A stretch of DNA of 64,000 nt. Origin: Inquilinus sp042743185. Lineage in GTDB: Bacteria > Pseudomonadota > Alphaproteobacteria > DSM-16000 > Inquilinaceae. The notes beneath the pieces are model-generated. The model saw nothing but the letters and a program-made list of their open reading frames with translations. It was not told where the DNA came from and did no database searches. Positions within the stretch are counted from its first letter, which is position 1, and each line of letters begins with the position of its first letter. The DNA lies in the NCBI RefSeq assembly GCF_042743185.1, contig NZ_JBHYMS010000024.1:31604-95603 (forward strand). Direction: 5' to 3'. Made by a program: the position numbers and the translations under genes. This document shows, piece after piece, positions 52,818-61,691 of this stretch.

Positions 52818-54727
52818 CCGACGCCGCGTTCGACACCTTCCCCAAGCTGCTGGCCCGCAACGCCGCGCAATGGCCGGGCGAGGTGGCGCTGCGCGAGAAG
52901 GATTTCGGCATCTGGCAGGAGATCACCTGGGCCGGCTTCCACGCCCGGGTGCGCGACTTCGCCCTGGCGCTGCGCGCCCTGGGCATCGGGCCGGGCGCGG
53001 TGGTCGGGCTGATCGGCGACAACCGGCCGGACTGGGTGGCCGGCCAGATCGCCGCCCATGCCGCCGGCGCCATGAGCCTGGGCCTCTATCGCGACGCGCT
53101 GGACGAGGAGGTGGCCTATCTGATCGGGCACGCCTCGGTCGCGATCGTCCTGGCCGAGGACGAGGAGCAGGTCGACAAGCTGCTGGGCCTGGGCGATCGC
53201 ATCCCGAGCGTCCGGCACATCGTCTATTCCGACCCGCGCGGCATGCGGAAATACGAGGATCCGCGGCTGCTGCCGGTCGAGGATTTCATCGCGCAGGGCG
53301 CCCCGCTGCTGGCGGCCGATCCCGGCCTCTACGACCGCATGGTGGCGGAGACGCGCGGCGAGGATGTCGCGGTGCTGTGCACCACCTCCGGCACCACGGC
53401 GCATCCGAAGCTGGCCATGCTGTCGGCCGGATCGGTGATCCGGCACACCGCCAGCTATCTGGCGGTCGACCCGCAAGGGCCGCAGGACGAATACGTCTCG
53501 GTGCTGCCGCTGCCCTGGATCATGGAGCAGGTCTACGTCTTCGGGAAGGCGCTGCAGTGCCGGATGGTGGTGAACTTCGTCGAGGAACAGAGCACCAGCT
53601 GGGCCGATTTCCGCGAGATCGGCCCGACCTTCGTGCTGCTGGCGCCGCGGGTGTGGGAAGGCTTGGCCGCCGATGTCCGTAGCCGGATGATGGACGCGTC
53701 CTGGCTCAAGCGTCGCTTCTTCGACCTCGGAATGAAGATCGGACTGAAAGCTCTTGATCGTAAGAAGAAATCAGCGCTCGCCAAGATCCTGCTCTTCGCC
53801 GCTTTGCGCGACCGGCTGGGCTTCGCCCGGCTGCGTTCGGCCGCGACCGGCGGGGCGGCGCTGGGGCCGGAGACCTTCCGCTTCTTCCTCGCCATGGGCG
53901 TGCCGCTGCGCCAGCTCTACGGCCAGACCGAGCTCCTGGGCGCCTACACCATCCATCGGCCGGGCGACGTCGACTTCGACACGGTCGGCGTCGCCTTCGA
54001 CGACAGCGTCCAGCTGCGGATCGAGGCGCCGGACCAGAACGGCGTCGGCGAGATCGTCACCCGCCACCCCAACATGTTCCTCGGCTACTACCGCACCGAG
54101 GAGGCCGCCGACCTGCGCGACGGCTGGCTGGCGACCGGCGATGCCGGCTATGTCGACGGCAAGGGCCACCTGGTCGTGATCGACCGGATGAAGGACTTGT
54201 CCACCACCAGCGGCGGCGACAGGTTCAGCCCGCAATACATTGAGAACAAGCTGAAATTCTCGCCCTATGTCGGCGAAGCGGTGATCCTCGGCCATGGCCG
54301 GCCGGACCTGGCGGCGATCATCTGCATCCGCTTCCCGATCGTCTCGAAATGGGCGGAGAAGAGCCGCATCGCGTTCACCACCTACACCGACCTGTCGGCG
54401 CGGGGGGAGGTCTACGGCCTGATCCGCCGCGAGGTCGAGACGGTGAATGCCGGCCTGCCGGAGGCGCAGCGCATCCGCCGCTTCCTGCTGCTGTACAAGG
54501 AGCTGGACGCCGACGACGGCGAGCTGACCCGCACCCGCAAGGTGCGCCGCGGCGTGATCGGCGAGAAATACGGCGACATCATCGACGCCATCTATCGCGG
54601 CGACCCGGCGATCCCGGTCGACACCACCATCGCCTTCCAGGACGGCACCCGGCAGCGGATCCGCACCACGCTCAAGGTGGTCGACCTCGCGCCCGGCCGC
54701 GCCGGGCAGCGCCACGCGGCGGAGTGA
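52814..54727 (+). CDS. AMP-dependent long-chain acyl-CoA synthetase-like ligase
   Basis: 637-aa adenylate-forming enzyme starting at TTG 52814 inside the livG stop. The P-loop reads TTSGTTAHPKLAMLS (Ala-His in place of the usual Gly-x), the A5 motif is YGQTELLGAY, the hinge is GWLATGDAGYVDGKGHLVVIDRMKD, and the C-terminal TRTRKVRRGVIG carries the A10 basic region. It resembles FadD15/long-chain ligases that occur inside liv-type clusters of many alphaproteobacteria. It probably traps the imported carboxylate as its CoA ester; the substrate is unknown. Confidence 0.88.
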   Translation: MTDAAFDTFPKLLARNAAQWPGEVALREKDFGIWQEITWAGFHARVRDFALALRALGIGPGAVVGLIGDNRPDWVAGQIAAHAAGAMSLGLYRDALDEEVAYLIGHASVAIVLAEDEEQVDKLLGLGDRIPSVRHIVYSDPRGMRKYEDPRLLPVEDFIAQGAPLLAADPGLYDRMVAETRGEDVAVLCTTSGTTAHPKLAMLSAGSVIRHTASYLAVDPQGPQDEYVSVLPLPWIMEQVYVFGKALQCRMVVNFVEEQSTSWADFREIGPTFVLLAPRVWEGLAADVRSRMMDASWLKRRFFDLGMKIGLKALDRKKKSALAKILLFAALRDRLGFARLRSAATGGAALGPETFRFFLAMGVPLRQLYGQTELLGAYTIHRPGDVDFDTVGVAFDDSVQLRIEAPDQNGVGEIVTRHPNMFLGYYRTEEAADLRDGWLATGDAGYVDGKGHLVVIDRMKDLSTTSGGDRFSPQYIENKLKFSPYVGEAVILGHGRPDLAAIICIRFPIVSKWAEKSRIAFTTYTDLSARGEVYGLIRREVETVNAGLPEAQRIRRFLLLYKELDADDGELTRTRKVRRGVIGEKYGDIIDAIYRGDPAIPVDTTIAFQDGTRQRIRTTLKVVDLAPGRAGQRHAAE

Positions 54728-54731
54728 GCCC

Positions 54732-55625
54732 ATGAACCTCACCTTCCTGTTCCAGCTCCTGGTCAACGGCGTGATCGTCGGCACGCTCTATGGCGTCGTC
54801 GCCATGTCCTTCGTGCTGATCTACAAGGCCAGCCGGGTGGTGAACTTCGCCCAGGGCGAGTTCCTGCTGATCGGCGCCTGGATCTGCTGGTGGGTGCTGA
54901 CCAAGTACCAGGTGCCCTTCGTTCTGGGCTTCGCCATCACCCTCGCCTTCATGCTGGTGTTCGGCATCCTGCTGCAGGTGGTGGTGCTGCGGCCCTTGAT
55001 CGGCGAGCCGGTGATCTCGGTGATCATGGTCACGATCGGGCTGTCGCTGGTGTTCCAGCCGCTGATGGCCTGGATCTTCGGCGTCTCGGCGCAGCCCTTC
55101 CCGCCGGTGTTCGAGACCCGGTCGGTCGACATCCTCGGGCTGCAGGTGCAGACCGTCTACATCCTGTCGATGGCGATCAGCCTGTTCATCATGGGCGGCT
55201 TCGCCTGGTTCTTCAAATTCTCGCGCATGGGGCTGGCGATGCGGGCCACCGCCTTCGACCAGCAGGTGGCGCAGTCGATGGGCATCTCGGTACGCCAAGT
55301 CTTCGCCATGGCCTGGGCGATCTCGGCCATGGTGTCGTCGGTGGCCGGCATCGTGGTCGGCGTGGTCAACGGCGTGTCCTCCGCCCTCTCGGTCTTCGGC
55401 ATCAAGGTGTTCCCGGCGGTGATCCTGGGCGGGCTCGACAGCGTCGTCGGCGCGGTGCTGGGCGGGCTGATCATCGGCGTGCTCGAGCATTTCGCCCACT
55501 GGCTGGACGTCACCTTCCTGGGCTGGGGCAACATGCTGAAGATCGCGCCCTTCTACGTCCTGATCGTGATCCTGATGATCAAGCCCTACGGCCTGTTCGG
55601 CACCCGCGACATCGAGAGGGTGTGA
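54732..55625 (+). CDS. livH: Branched-chain-type ABC transporter permease (LivH-like)
   Basis: 297-aa inner-membrane permease. It has helices from LLVNGVIVGTLYGVVAMSFVLIY onward (split by eye), the VVNFAQGEFLLIGAW family motif, and the EAA-like MRATAFDQQVAQSMGISVRQV loop. KVFPAVILGGLDSVVGAVLGG and a final IKPYGLFGTRDIERV end the protein. It begins 4 bases after the ligase. The gap to livM is filled by repeat B2. Confidence 0.93.
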   Translation: MNLTFLFQLLVNGVIVGTLYGVVAMSFVLIYKASRVVNFAQGEFLLIGAWICWWVLTKYQVPFVLGFAITLAFMLVFGILLQVVVLRPLIGEPVISVIMVTIGLSLVFQPLMAWIFGVSAQPFPPVFETRSVDILGLQVQTVYILSMAISLFIMGGFAWFFKFSRMGLAMRATAFDQQVAQSMGISVRQVFAMAWAISAMVSSVAGIVVGVVNGVSSALSVFGIKVFPAVILGGLDSVVGAVLGGLIIGVLEHFAHWLDVTFLGWGNMLKIAPFYVLIVILMIKPYGLFGTRDIERV

Positions 55626-55657
55626 GGATGAAGTTGCCCTCCGCCCTCCCCCTTACT

Positions 55658-55744
55658 GTCATGCCCGGGCTTGACCCGGGCATCCAGGGCCGCAAGAACG
55701 GCTCCGGGTGGCCCCTGGATCGCCGGGTCAAGCCCGGCGATGAC
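55658..55744. repeat. Family B paired-hairpin repeat, copy 2 (inside the transporter operon)
   Basis: GTCATGCCCGGGCTTGAC .. GGGCATCCAGGG, a centre, then CCCTGGATCGCCGGGTC .. AAGCCCGGCGATGAC. It is longer than copy 1 because a GGCC/GGCC centre adds pairing. It lies between livH and livM and would be transcribed within their mRNA. Confidence 0.92.
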
Positions 55745-55792
55745 AAGAAGGGGAAGCGCCTTTCCCACTCGCCGGCAGGAAAGGTCTCCTGA

Positions 55793-56878
55793 ATGGCCAA
55801 CGCTTATGCCCGCCCCTGCGGCGATTTCCGCACCAGCTACGCCGCCGACACCACCATCTTCGACGACGCGTTCAGCCGGCGCAGCGTCATCGTCATCCTG
55901 GCTCTGCTGGCGTTCTCGCCGATCGCGGTGCAGCTCGGCTGGCTGTCCAAGGGCTGGATCGACAGCTTCATCGAGATCGGCTATCTCGCCGTCGCCGCGC
56001 TCGGCCTCAACATCCTGGTCGGCTTCACCGGCCAGATCTCGATCGGCCACGCCGTGTTCTTCGGCTTCGGCGCCTTCGCCTCGGCCTGGCTGAACCGCAG
56101 CACCGGCATCCCGGTGTTCTTCTGCATCCCGCTGGCCGGGCTGATGACCGCCGCGGTCGGCCTGGTCTTCGGCATCCCGGCGGCGCGGATCAAGGGCCTG
56201 TATCTCGCCATCGCCACCCTCGCCGCCCAGGTCATCCTCGAGGATTTCTTCGCCCGCGCCGGCTGGTTCACAGGCGGCGTCGCCGGCGCCCATGCCGCCC
56301 CGGTCACCCTGTTCGGCTGGGAGGTCGACCGCATCAACTACTTCTACGTCGTGCTGTTCTGGGGCGCGCTCTTGTACCTGGCCGCGACCAACCTGATGCG
56401 CTCGCGCGACGGCCGCGCCTTCGTCGCCGTGCGCGACCATTACCTGGCGGCCGAGATCATGGGCATCAACCTGACCCGCTACCGGGTGCTGTCCTTCGGC
56501 ATCGCCGCCTTCTACGCCGGGGTCGGCGGCGCGCTGTACGCCCATTACCTGCAGGTGGTCTCGGTCGAGGAATTCACGATCCTGAAGTCGATCGAGTTCC
56601 TCGGCATGATCATCATCGGCGGCCTCGGCTCGATCATGGGCACCATCCTGGGAACCGTCTTCATGGTGTCGCTGCCCGACGTGATGGACTGGCTGGTGCG
56701 GCTGATCCGTGGCACCTGGCTGTACAAGACGCTCGACCTGCGCGTCGGCATCAACTTCCTGAAGGAGATGGCGGTCGGCGTCGCCATCATCCTGTTCCTG
56801 ATCTTCGAGCCGGACGGCCTGGCCCATCGCTGGCGCCAGATCAAGGCCTGGTGGAAGCTGTACCCCTTCTCGTACTGA
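55793..56878 (+). CDS. livM: Branched-chain-type ABC transporter permease (LivM-like)
   Basis: 361-aa permease. An N-terminal cytosolic stretch (YARPCGDFRTSYAADTTIFD) is characteristic of the urea/aromatic-type subgroup. Then come helices from VIVILALLAFSPIAVQLGWL, the family AALGLNILVGFTGQISIGHA motif, and the EAA-like VRDHYLAAEIMGINLTRYRV loop. IIIGGLGSIMGTILGTVFM and FLIFEPDGLAHRWRQIKAW end it. GGAAAGGTCTCCTGA precedes the ATG. Confidence 0.93.
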   Translation: MANAYARPCGDFRTSYAADTTIFDDAFSRRSVIVILALLAFSPIAVQLGWLSKGWIDSFIEIGYLAVAALGLNILVGFTGQISIGHAVFFGFGAFASAWLNRSTGIPVFFCIPLAGLMTAAVGLVFGIPAARIKGLYLAIATLAAQVILEDFFARAGWFTGGVAGAHAAPVTLFGWEVDRINYFYVVLFWGALLYLAATNLMRSRDGRAFVAVRDHYLAAEIMGINLTRYRVLSFGIAAFYAGVGGALYAHYLQVVSVEEFTILKSIEFLGMIIIGGLGSIMGTILGTVFMVSLPDVMDWLVRLIRGTWLYKTLDLRVGINFLKEMAVGVAIILFLIFEPDGLAHRWRQIKAWWKLYPFSY

Positions 56879-56881
56879 ACC

Positions 56882-56901
56882 CGGCCGCGACAGAACGGCC
56901 G
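56882..56901 (+). other. CGGCCG-N8-CGGCCG hairpin between livM and the binding-protein gene
   Basis: Perfect 6-bp arms (56882-56887 and 56896-56901) separated by CGACAGAA, just after the livM stop. It is a candidate mRNA-stabilising hairpin that would raise binding-protein output relative to the permeases. Confidence 0.35.
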
Positions 56902-56918
56902 CCATGGAGGAGACACCG

Positions 56919-58193
56919 ATGCGATCCCTGCTCACCGCCACCACCCTGGTCGGCCTGTGCGCCTTGCCTGCCTGGGCGGACGACATCCCGGTCGGCCACA
57001 TCGCCGACCTGACCGGCGCCACCGCCTCGATCGGCGTGCCCTACGCCGACGGCGTGGCCGACACGCTGAACTGGGTGAACGAGAACGGCGGGGTCGACGG
57101 TGACGACATCGCCTTCGAGACCTACGACTACGCCTACAAGGCGCCGCAGGCGGTCTCGGAGTACCAGCGGCTGGTGGCGAACGAGCAGGTGGTGGCGATC
57201 GCCGGCTGGGGCACCGCCGATACCGAGGCGCTGATCGAGTTCGTCGGCAAGGACCAGATCCCCTACTACTCCGGCTCCTATTCCGGGGCGCTGACCGACC
57301 CGACCGGCAAGGCGCCGAAGGCGACCAAGGCGACGCCGTTCAACTTCTTCTACGGCCCCTCCTACTCCGACGCCTGCCGGGCGCTGGCGCAATGGGCGGC
57401 CGAGGACTGGAAGAAGAAGGCCGGCCAGGGCAAGCCGAAATGGGTCCATATGGGCGACAACCACCCCTACCCGAACTCGCCCAAGGCCGCCTGCAGCGAA
57501 TACGCGCAAGAGCTGGGCTTCGAGGTGCTGGACCCGATCCAGTACACGATGGCGCCGGGCGACTTCACCCCGCAATGCCTGACGCTGAAGGAGAAGGGCG
57601 CCAACTACGCCTATGTCGCCAACATCGCCGGCTCGACCGTCTCGCTGCTCAACTCCTGCGCCACCGCCGGCACCAAGGTGCAGTTCGTGGCCAATGTCTG
57701 GGGCTATGACGAGAACGTCATGAAGGCCGCCGGTCCGAACGCCGACGGCGTCGTGGTCGCGGTCCGCACCGGATCGATCTGGACCGACAGGAACGCCGGC
57801 ATGGACCGGGTGCGCGAGATCTCCAAGGTCAGCGATTCCAGCGGCGAGGCCTATCGCCCGCTGAGCTACATCGCCGGCATCTGCGCCACCTCCTACATGG
57901 TCGAGGCGATCAAGGCGGCGAAGGCCAAGGGCGAGGTCACCGGCCTCGCCATCCGCGACGCGATGTACGACAAGAAGGACTGGGTGCCGGCCGGGCTCGA
58001 GGCGGTGTGCCTGCCCTCGACCTGGACCCCGACGGACCATCGCGGGCTGATGACCGTGCCGATCTACCAGGGCCATGTGAAGGGCGCGACCCAGGGCAAG
58101 GAGGTCACGGCGCTGATGGCCGACGGCACCATGTCACTGGAGAAGGTGGCCGAGATCACCCTGCCCCGCCGCCCGGAATGGCTGGGGTATTGA
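56919..58193 (+). CDS. Periplasmic substrate-binding protein of the liv-type transporter
   Basis: 424-aa type I periplasmic binding protein. The signal peptide is MRSLLTATTLVGLCALPAWA, cleaved before DDIPVG. The start at 56919 rather than ATG 56904 follows GGAGGAG with 5-6 base spacing. The mature part begins IPVGHIADLTGATASIGVPY and includes ETYDYAYKAPQAVSEYQRL and AIAGWGTADTEALIEFV. Trp/Tyr-rich pocket segments (NFFYGPSYSDACRALAQW, YPNSPKAACSEYAQEL) suggest an aromatic or branched carboxylate rather than plain leucine. The specificity is inference. Confidence 0.9.
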   Translation: MRSLLTATTLVGLCALPAWADDIPVGHIADLTGATASIGVPYADGVADTLNWVNENGGVDGDDIAFETYDYAYKAPQAVSEYQRLVANEQVVAIAGWGTADTEALIEFVGKDQIPYYSGSYSGALTDPTGKAPKATKATPFNFFYGPSYSDACRALAQWAAEDWKKKAGQGKPKWVHMGDNHPYPNSPKAACSEYAQELGFEVLDPIQYTMAPGDFTPQCLTLKEKGANYAYVANIAGSTVSLLNSCATAGTKVQFVANVWGYDENVMKAAGPNADGVVVAVRTGSIWTDRNAGMDRVREISKVSDSSGEAYRPLSYIAGICATSYMVEAIKAAKAKGEVTGLAIRDAMYDKKDWVPAGLEAVCLPSTWTPTDHRGLMTVPIYQGHVKGATQGKEVTALMADGTMSLEKVAEITLPRRPEWLGY

Positions 58194-58229
58194 GGTGTCG
58201 GGCGTCTTCGGCGCTTCCTTTCCATTCCT

Positions 58230-58317
58230 GTCATGCCCGGGCTTGACCCGGGTATCCAGGGGCGGCCAGAGCGGCTCTCGGTGGCCCCTGGATCCTCGGG
58301 TCAAGCCCGAGGATGAC
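58230..58317. repeat. Family B paired-hairpin repeat, copy 3 (before livF)
   Basis: GTCATGCCCGGGCTTGAC .. GGGTATCCAGGGG, a centre, then GGATCCTCGGGTCAAG .. CCCGAGGATGAC. Relative to copy 2, two bases on each side of the right stem changed in a compensating way (CGCC/GGCG to CCTC/GAGG), and the left stem has a G-U-tolerated change. Confidence 0.92.
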
Positions 58318-58349
58318 AAGGAAGAGAACCGGAAGCTCTTGGTGGCGGC

Positions 58350-59147
58350 ATGACCGCCCCGCCGCTGCTCTCGGTCGAGAACATCGAGGTCGTCTACAAC
58401 GACGTCATCCTGGTGCTGCGCGGCCTCAGCCTCGCGGTGCCCCAGGGATCGATCGTGGCGCTGCTGGGCGCCAACGGGGCCGGCAAGTCGACGACGCTGA
58501 AGGCGATCTCCGGCCTGCTGCGCACCGAGGACGGGGCGGTCACCCGCGGCGCCGTCACCTATGAGGGCCAGCCGATCCACCAGCTCGACCCCGGCGCCGT
58601 GGTGCGCCGCGGCATCTTCCAGGTGATGGAGGGGCGCCGCATCGTCGCCGACATGACCTGTGTGGAGAACCTCCGGCTCGGCGCCCACACCCGGCGCGAC
58701 CGCGGGGTGGCCGACGACATCGACCGGGTCTACGGCTATTTCCCGCGGCTGCGCGAACGCAACGGCCTGGCCGGCTATCTCTCCGGAGGCGAGCAGCAGA
58801 TGCTGGCGATCGGCCGGGCGCTGATGGCGCGGCCGAAGCTGATCTTGATGGACGAACCGTCGATGGGCCTGTCGCCATTGATGGTGAAGGAGGTGTTCGG
58901 CATCATCCGCCGGCTCAACGCCGATCTCGGCATCTCGATCCTGCTGGTCGAGCAGAACGCCCGCATGGCGCTGTCCTGCGCCGGATACGGCTATATCATG
59001 GAGAACGGCAAGGTGGTGCTGGACGGCACCGCCGAGGCCCTGGCGGCCAACGAGGACGTCAAGGAGTTCTACCTCGGCGGCGCCGGGGAACAGCGCAAGA
59101 GCTTCAAGAACCTGAAGAGCTTCAAGCGCCGCAAGCGCTGGCTGTAG
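58350..59147 (+). CDS. livF: Branched-chain-type ABC transporter ATPase (LivF-like)
   Basis: 265-aa ATPase: Walker A LGANGAGKSTTLKAISG, Q-loop FQVMEGRRIVADM, signature LSGGEQQMLAIGRALM, LILMDEPSMGLSP and LLVEQNARMALSCA. The basic C-terminal extension KSFKNLKSFKRRKRW is longer than in E. coli LivF. The ATG is 32 bases after repeat B3; the ribosome site GAACCGGAAG is moderate. It pairs with LivG in the transporter. Confidence 0.93.
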   Translation: MTAPPLLSVENIEVVYNDVILVLRGLSLAVPQGSIVALLGANGAGKSTTLKAISGLLRTEDGAVTRGAVTYEGQPIHQLDPGAVVRRGIFQVMEGRRIVADMTCVENLRLGAHTRRDRGVADDIDRVYGYFPRLRERNGLAGYLSGGEQQMLAIGRALMARPKLILMDEPSMGLSPLMVKEVFGIIRRLNADLGISILLVEQNARMALSCAGYGYIMENGKVVLDGTAEALAANEDVKEFYLGGAGEQRKSFKNLKSFKRRKRWL

Positions 59148-59239
59148 GGCACTTCGCCTCCCGGCATTGTGCGGCCCGTCCGGCGGCGTCATGCTGGATG
59201 CGAGTCATCGCCCGGGCATCCGTCGAAACAGGGAATCCC

Positions 59240-60466
59240 ATGGCCGAGCATTACGACGATCTCGAGACCCGTCCGGCCGAGGAGCGGGAGGCGTCGCTGC
59301 TGGCCGAGCTGCCGGCCCAGATCGCCCATGCCAAGGCCTCCGCCCCCGGCTACGCCAAACGTCTGGCCGAATTCGATCCGGCGGCGGTGACCAGCCGGGC
59401 CGAGCTGGCGGAATTGCCGCTGACCCGGAAGTCCGAGCTGCCGACGATCCAGGGGGTCGACCTGCCTTTCGGCGGGCTGACCACGATCCGGCCCGGGCAG
59501 TTCCGCCGGATCTTCGCCTCCCCCGGCCCGATCTACGAAGGCGAGGCGCACGGCATCGACAGCTGGCGCTTCGCCCGTGCCCTGTTCGCCAGCGGCTTCC
59601 GCGAAGGCGACATCCTGCAGAACTGCTTCTCCTACCACTTCACCCCGGCCGGCGTGATGTTCGAGACGGGTGCGGAGGCGCTGGGCTGCGCCGTGATCCC
59701 GGCCGGCACCGGCAACACCGAGCTGCAGGCCCGGGCCATGGCCGACCTGAAGCCGCGCGGCTATGTCGGCACGCCCGACTTCCTGAAGCTGATCCTGGAG
59801 AAGGCCGACCAGCTCGGCCACGACACCGGCTCGGTGACGCTGGCCCATGTCTCCGGCGGTCCGCTGCTGCCGCCGCTGCGCGAGTTCTACTCCGCCCGCG
59901 GCATCGACCTGTTCCAGAGCTACGGCACCGCCGATCTCGGCCTGATCGCCTACGAGACCGAGGCGCATGAGGGGCTGGTGCTGGCCGAGGGCATCCTGGT
60001 CGAGATCGTCCGTCCCGGCACCGGCGATCTGGTGCCCGAGGGCGAGGTCGGCGAGGTGGTGGTCACCAGCTTCGACCGCTGCACGCCCTGGATCCGCTTC
60101 GCCACCGGCGACCTCTCCGCCATCCTGCCCGGGCGCAGCCCCTGCGGCCGCACCGCGCCGCGGCTGCGCGGCTGGCTCGGCCGGGCCGACCAGAGCACCA
60201 AGGTTCGCGGCCTGTTCGTCCATCCCGGCCAGATCGCCGAGGTGCTGAAGCGCCACGGGCTGGAACGCGGAAGGCTGCTGGTCTCGAGCCGCCAGGGCAT
60301 CGATGACGTGGCGCTGCAGGTGGAGAGCGCCGACGCCTCCGTGGCCGACGCCGTGGCCGACACCGTGCTCGACGTCACCAAGCTGCGCGCAGCGGTGACG
60401 GCGGTTCCGCCGGGCAGCCTGCCGAATGATGGCAAGGTGATCGACGACACCCGCAAGTTCGAGTGA
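59240..60466 (+). CDS. Phenylacetate-CoA ligase (PaaK) family protein
   Basis: 408-aa adenylate-forming enzyme. It has an N-terminal PaaK-like helical region (REASLLAELPAQIAHAKASA, LPLTRKSELP), then RIFASPGPIYEGEAHG where the classical SSGTTG P-loop would be. FQSYGTADLGLIAYE (A5) and FATGDLSAILPG (A7) follow, and the PaaK C-terminal lid (GLFVHPGQIAEVLKRHGLERGR) is intact. The altered P-loop is seen in a PaaK subgroup that travels with liv-type transporters; activation of an aryl or branched carboxylate is likely. It is the last gene of the cluster. Confidence 0.85.
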   Translation: MAEHYDDLETRPAEEREASLLAELPAQIAHAKASAPGYAKRLAEFDPAAVTSRAELAELPLTRKSELPTIQGVDLPFGGLTTIRPGQFRRIFASPGPIYEGEAHGIDSWRFARALFASGFREGDILQNCFSYHFTPAGVMFETGAEALGCAVIPAGTGNTELQARAMADLKPRGYVGTPDFLKLILEKADQLGHDTGSVTLAHVSGGPLLPPLREFYSARGIDLFQSYGTADLGLIAYETEAHEGLVLAEGILVEIVRPGTGDLVPEGEVGEVVVTSFDRCTPWIRFATGDLSAILPGRSPCGRTAPRLRGWLGRADQSTKVRGLFVHPGQIAEVLKRHGLERGRLLVSSRQGIDDVALQVESADASVADAVADTVLDVTKLRAAVTAVPPGSLPNDGKVIDDTRKFE

Positions 60467-60593
60467 GCCAGGAAGCCGCTGGCCGCCGCTTGCGATTCCC
60501 CGCACCGCCGCGCTAGCCTCCCCTCACCATCAGCACTGGACCGCGGTCGACTTCGGTCGGCAACCGGCAGGCATAGCCACCGGGAGACGCGCC

Positions 60594-61691
60594 ATGGCCG
60601 AACCAGGCGTCCATTACGCATCCTATCTCCAGCTCGACACGCTGCTCGACCTGCAGGCCCGCGAAAGCGAGAAGGCCGGACGTCCGGCGCATGACGAGAT
60701 GCTGTTCATCGTCATCCACCAGGCCTATGAGCTGTGGTTCAAGCAGATCCTGTTCGAGCTCGACGCCGTGCAGGGGGTGTTCGCCGCCGACCGGGTCGAC
60801 GACCGCGCTATCGCCCGGGCCAGCCGCGCGCTGCACCGCATCCATGAGATCCTGAAGCTCGGCGTGCACCAGCTCGACGTGCTGGAGACGATGACGCCGC
60901 TCGATTTCCTCGACTTCCGCGACCTGCTGCGCCCGGCCTCGGGGTTCCAGAGCGCGCAGTTCCGGCTGATCGAGATCCGCCTCGGCCTGCGCGCCGCCGA
61001 CCGGCTGGCCTATGAGGGCCGGTCCTTCGAGGCCCGGCTGGAGTCGCCGGGGCGTGAGCGGGTCGAGGCGGCGGGCGGCCAGCCCAGCCTGTTCGAGCAG
61101 CTCGACGCCTGGCTGGCCCGCACGCCCTTCATCGAGCTCGGCGGCTACCGCTTCCGCGAGGCCTACCGCCAGGCCGTGGTGGCGATGCTGGAGGGCGACA
61201 TCGGCCACCTGACCGCCCATCCGACGCTGGACGAGGCGGCGCGGGAGAAGGAGGTGGCGGCGCTGCGCCAAGCGCTGTCCCGCTTCGACGCGCTGTTCGA
61301 CGAGACGCGCCATGCCGAGGAGGCGGCGCAGGGATCCTGGCGCATGTCCTGGCGGGCGCTGCAGGCGGCCCTGTTCATCAACCTGTACCGCGACGAGCCG
61401 GCGCTGCAGGTGCCGTTCGGGCTGCTGAGCCTGCTGATGGACATCGACGAGACCATGACGCTGTGGCGCTACCGCCACGCGCTGATGGTCCAGCGCATGA
61501 TCGGGCTGAAGACCGGCACCGGCGGGTCTTCCGGACACGACTACCTGGCCCGCACCGCGGAGCGGCACCGGGTGTTCGGCGACCTGTTCACCCTGTCGAC
61601 CTATCTGATCCCGCGCTCGGCCCTGCCGCCGCTGCCGGAGGAGATCACCCGCCGCACCGGCCTGTCCTATGACGGGGAGGCCGGGGCATGA
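60594..61691 (+). CDS. kynA: Tryptophan 2,3-dioxygenase
   Basis: 365-aa heme dioxygenase opening the indole ring of tryptophan to N-formylkynurenine. It has MLFIVIHQAYELWFKQILFE (substrate and heme-pocket region), an MTPLDFLDFRDLLRPASGFQ motif (typical P-A-S-G-F-Q-S sequence), and the KTGTGGSSGHDYL loop that closes over substrate. The length is above the ~280 of many bacterial enzymes because of a middle insertion, closer to the eukaryotic size. It overlaps the kynureninase-like gene by 4 bp. Confidence 0.93.
   Translation: MAEPGVHYASYLQLDTLLDLQARESEKAGRPAHDEMLFIVIHQAYELWFKQILFELDAVQGVFAADRVDDRAIARASRALHRIHEILKLGVHQLDVLETMTPLDFLDFRDLLRPASGFQSAQFRLIEIRLGLRAADRLAYEGRSFEARLESPGRERVEAAGGQPSLFEQLDAWLARTPFIELGGYRFREAYRQAVVAMLEGDIGHLTAHPTLDEAAREKEVAALRQALSRFDALFDETRHAEEAAQGSWRMSWRALQAALFINLYRDEPALQVPFGLLSLLMDIDETMTLWRYRHALMVQRMIGLKTGTGGSSGHDYLARTAERHRVFGDLFTLSTYLIPRSALPPLPEEITRRTGLSYDGEAGA

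Noticed and set aside
56904..56918. ATG 56904 as the start of the binding-protein gene
   Set aside because: It would place MEETP before the signal peptide; GGAGGAG is positioned for ATG 56919, which gives a standard signal sequence.
49038..58317. Family B copies as a CRISPR array
   Set aside because: Copies are kilobases apart, internally palindromic and not separated by uniform spacers.
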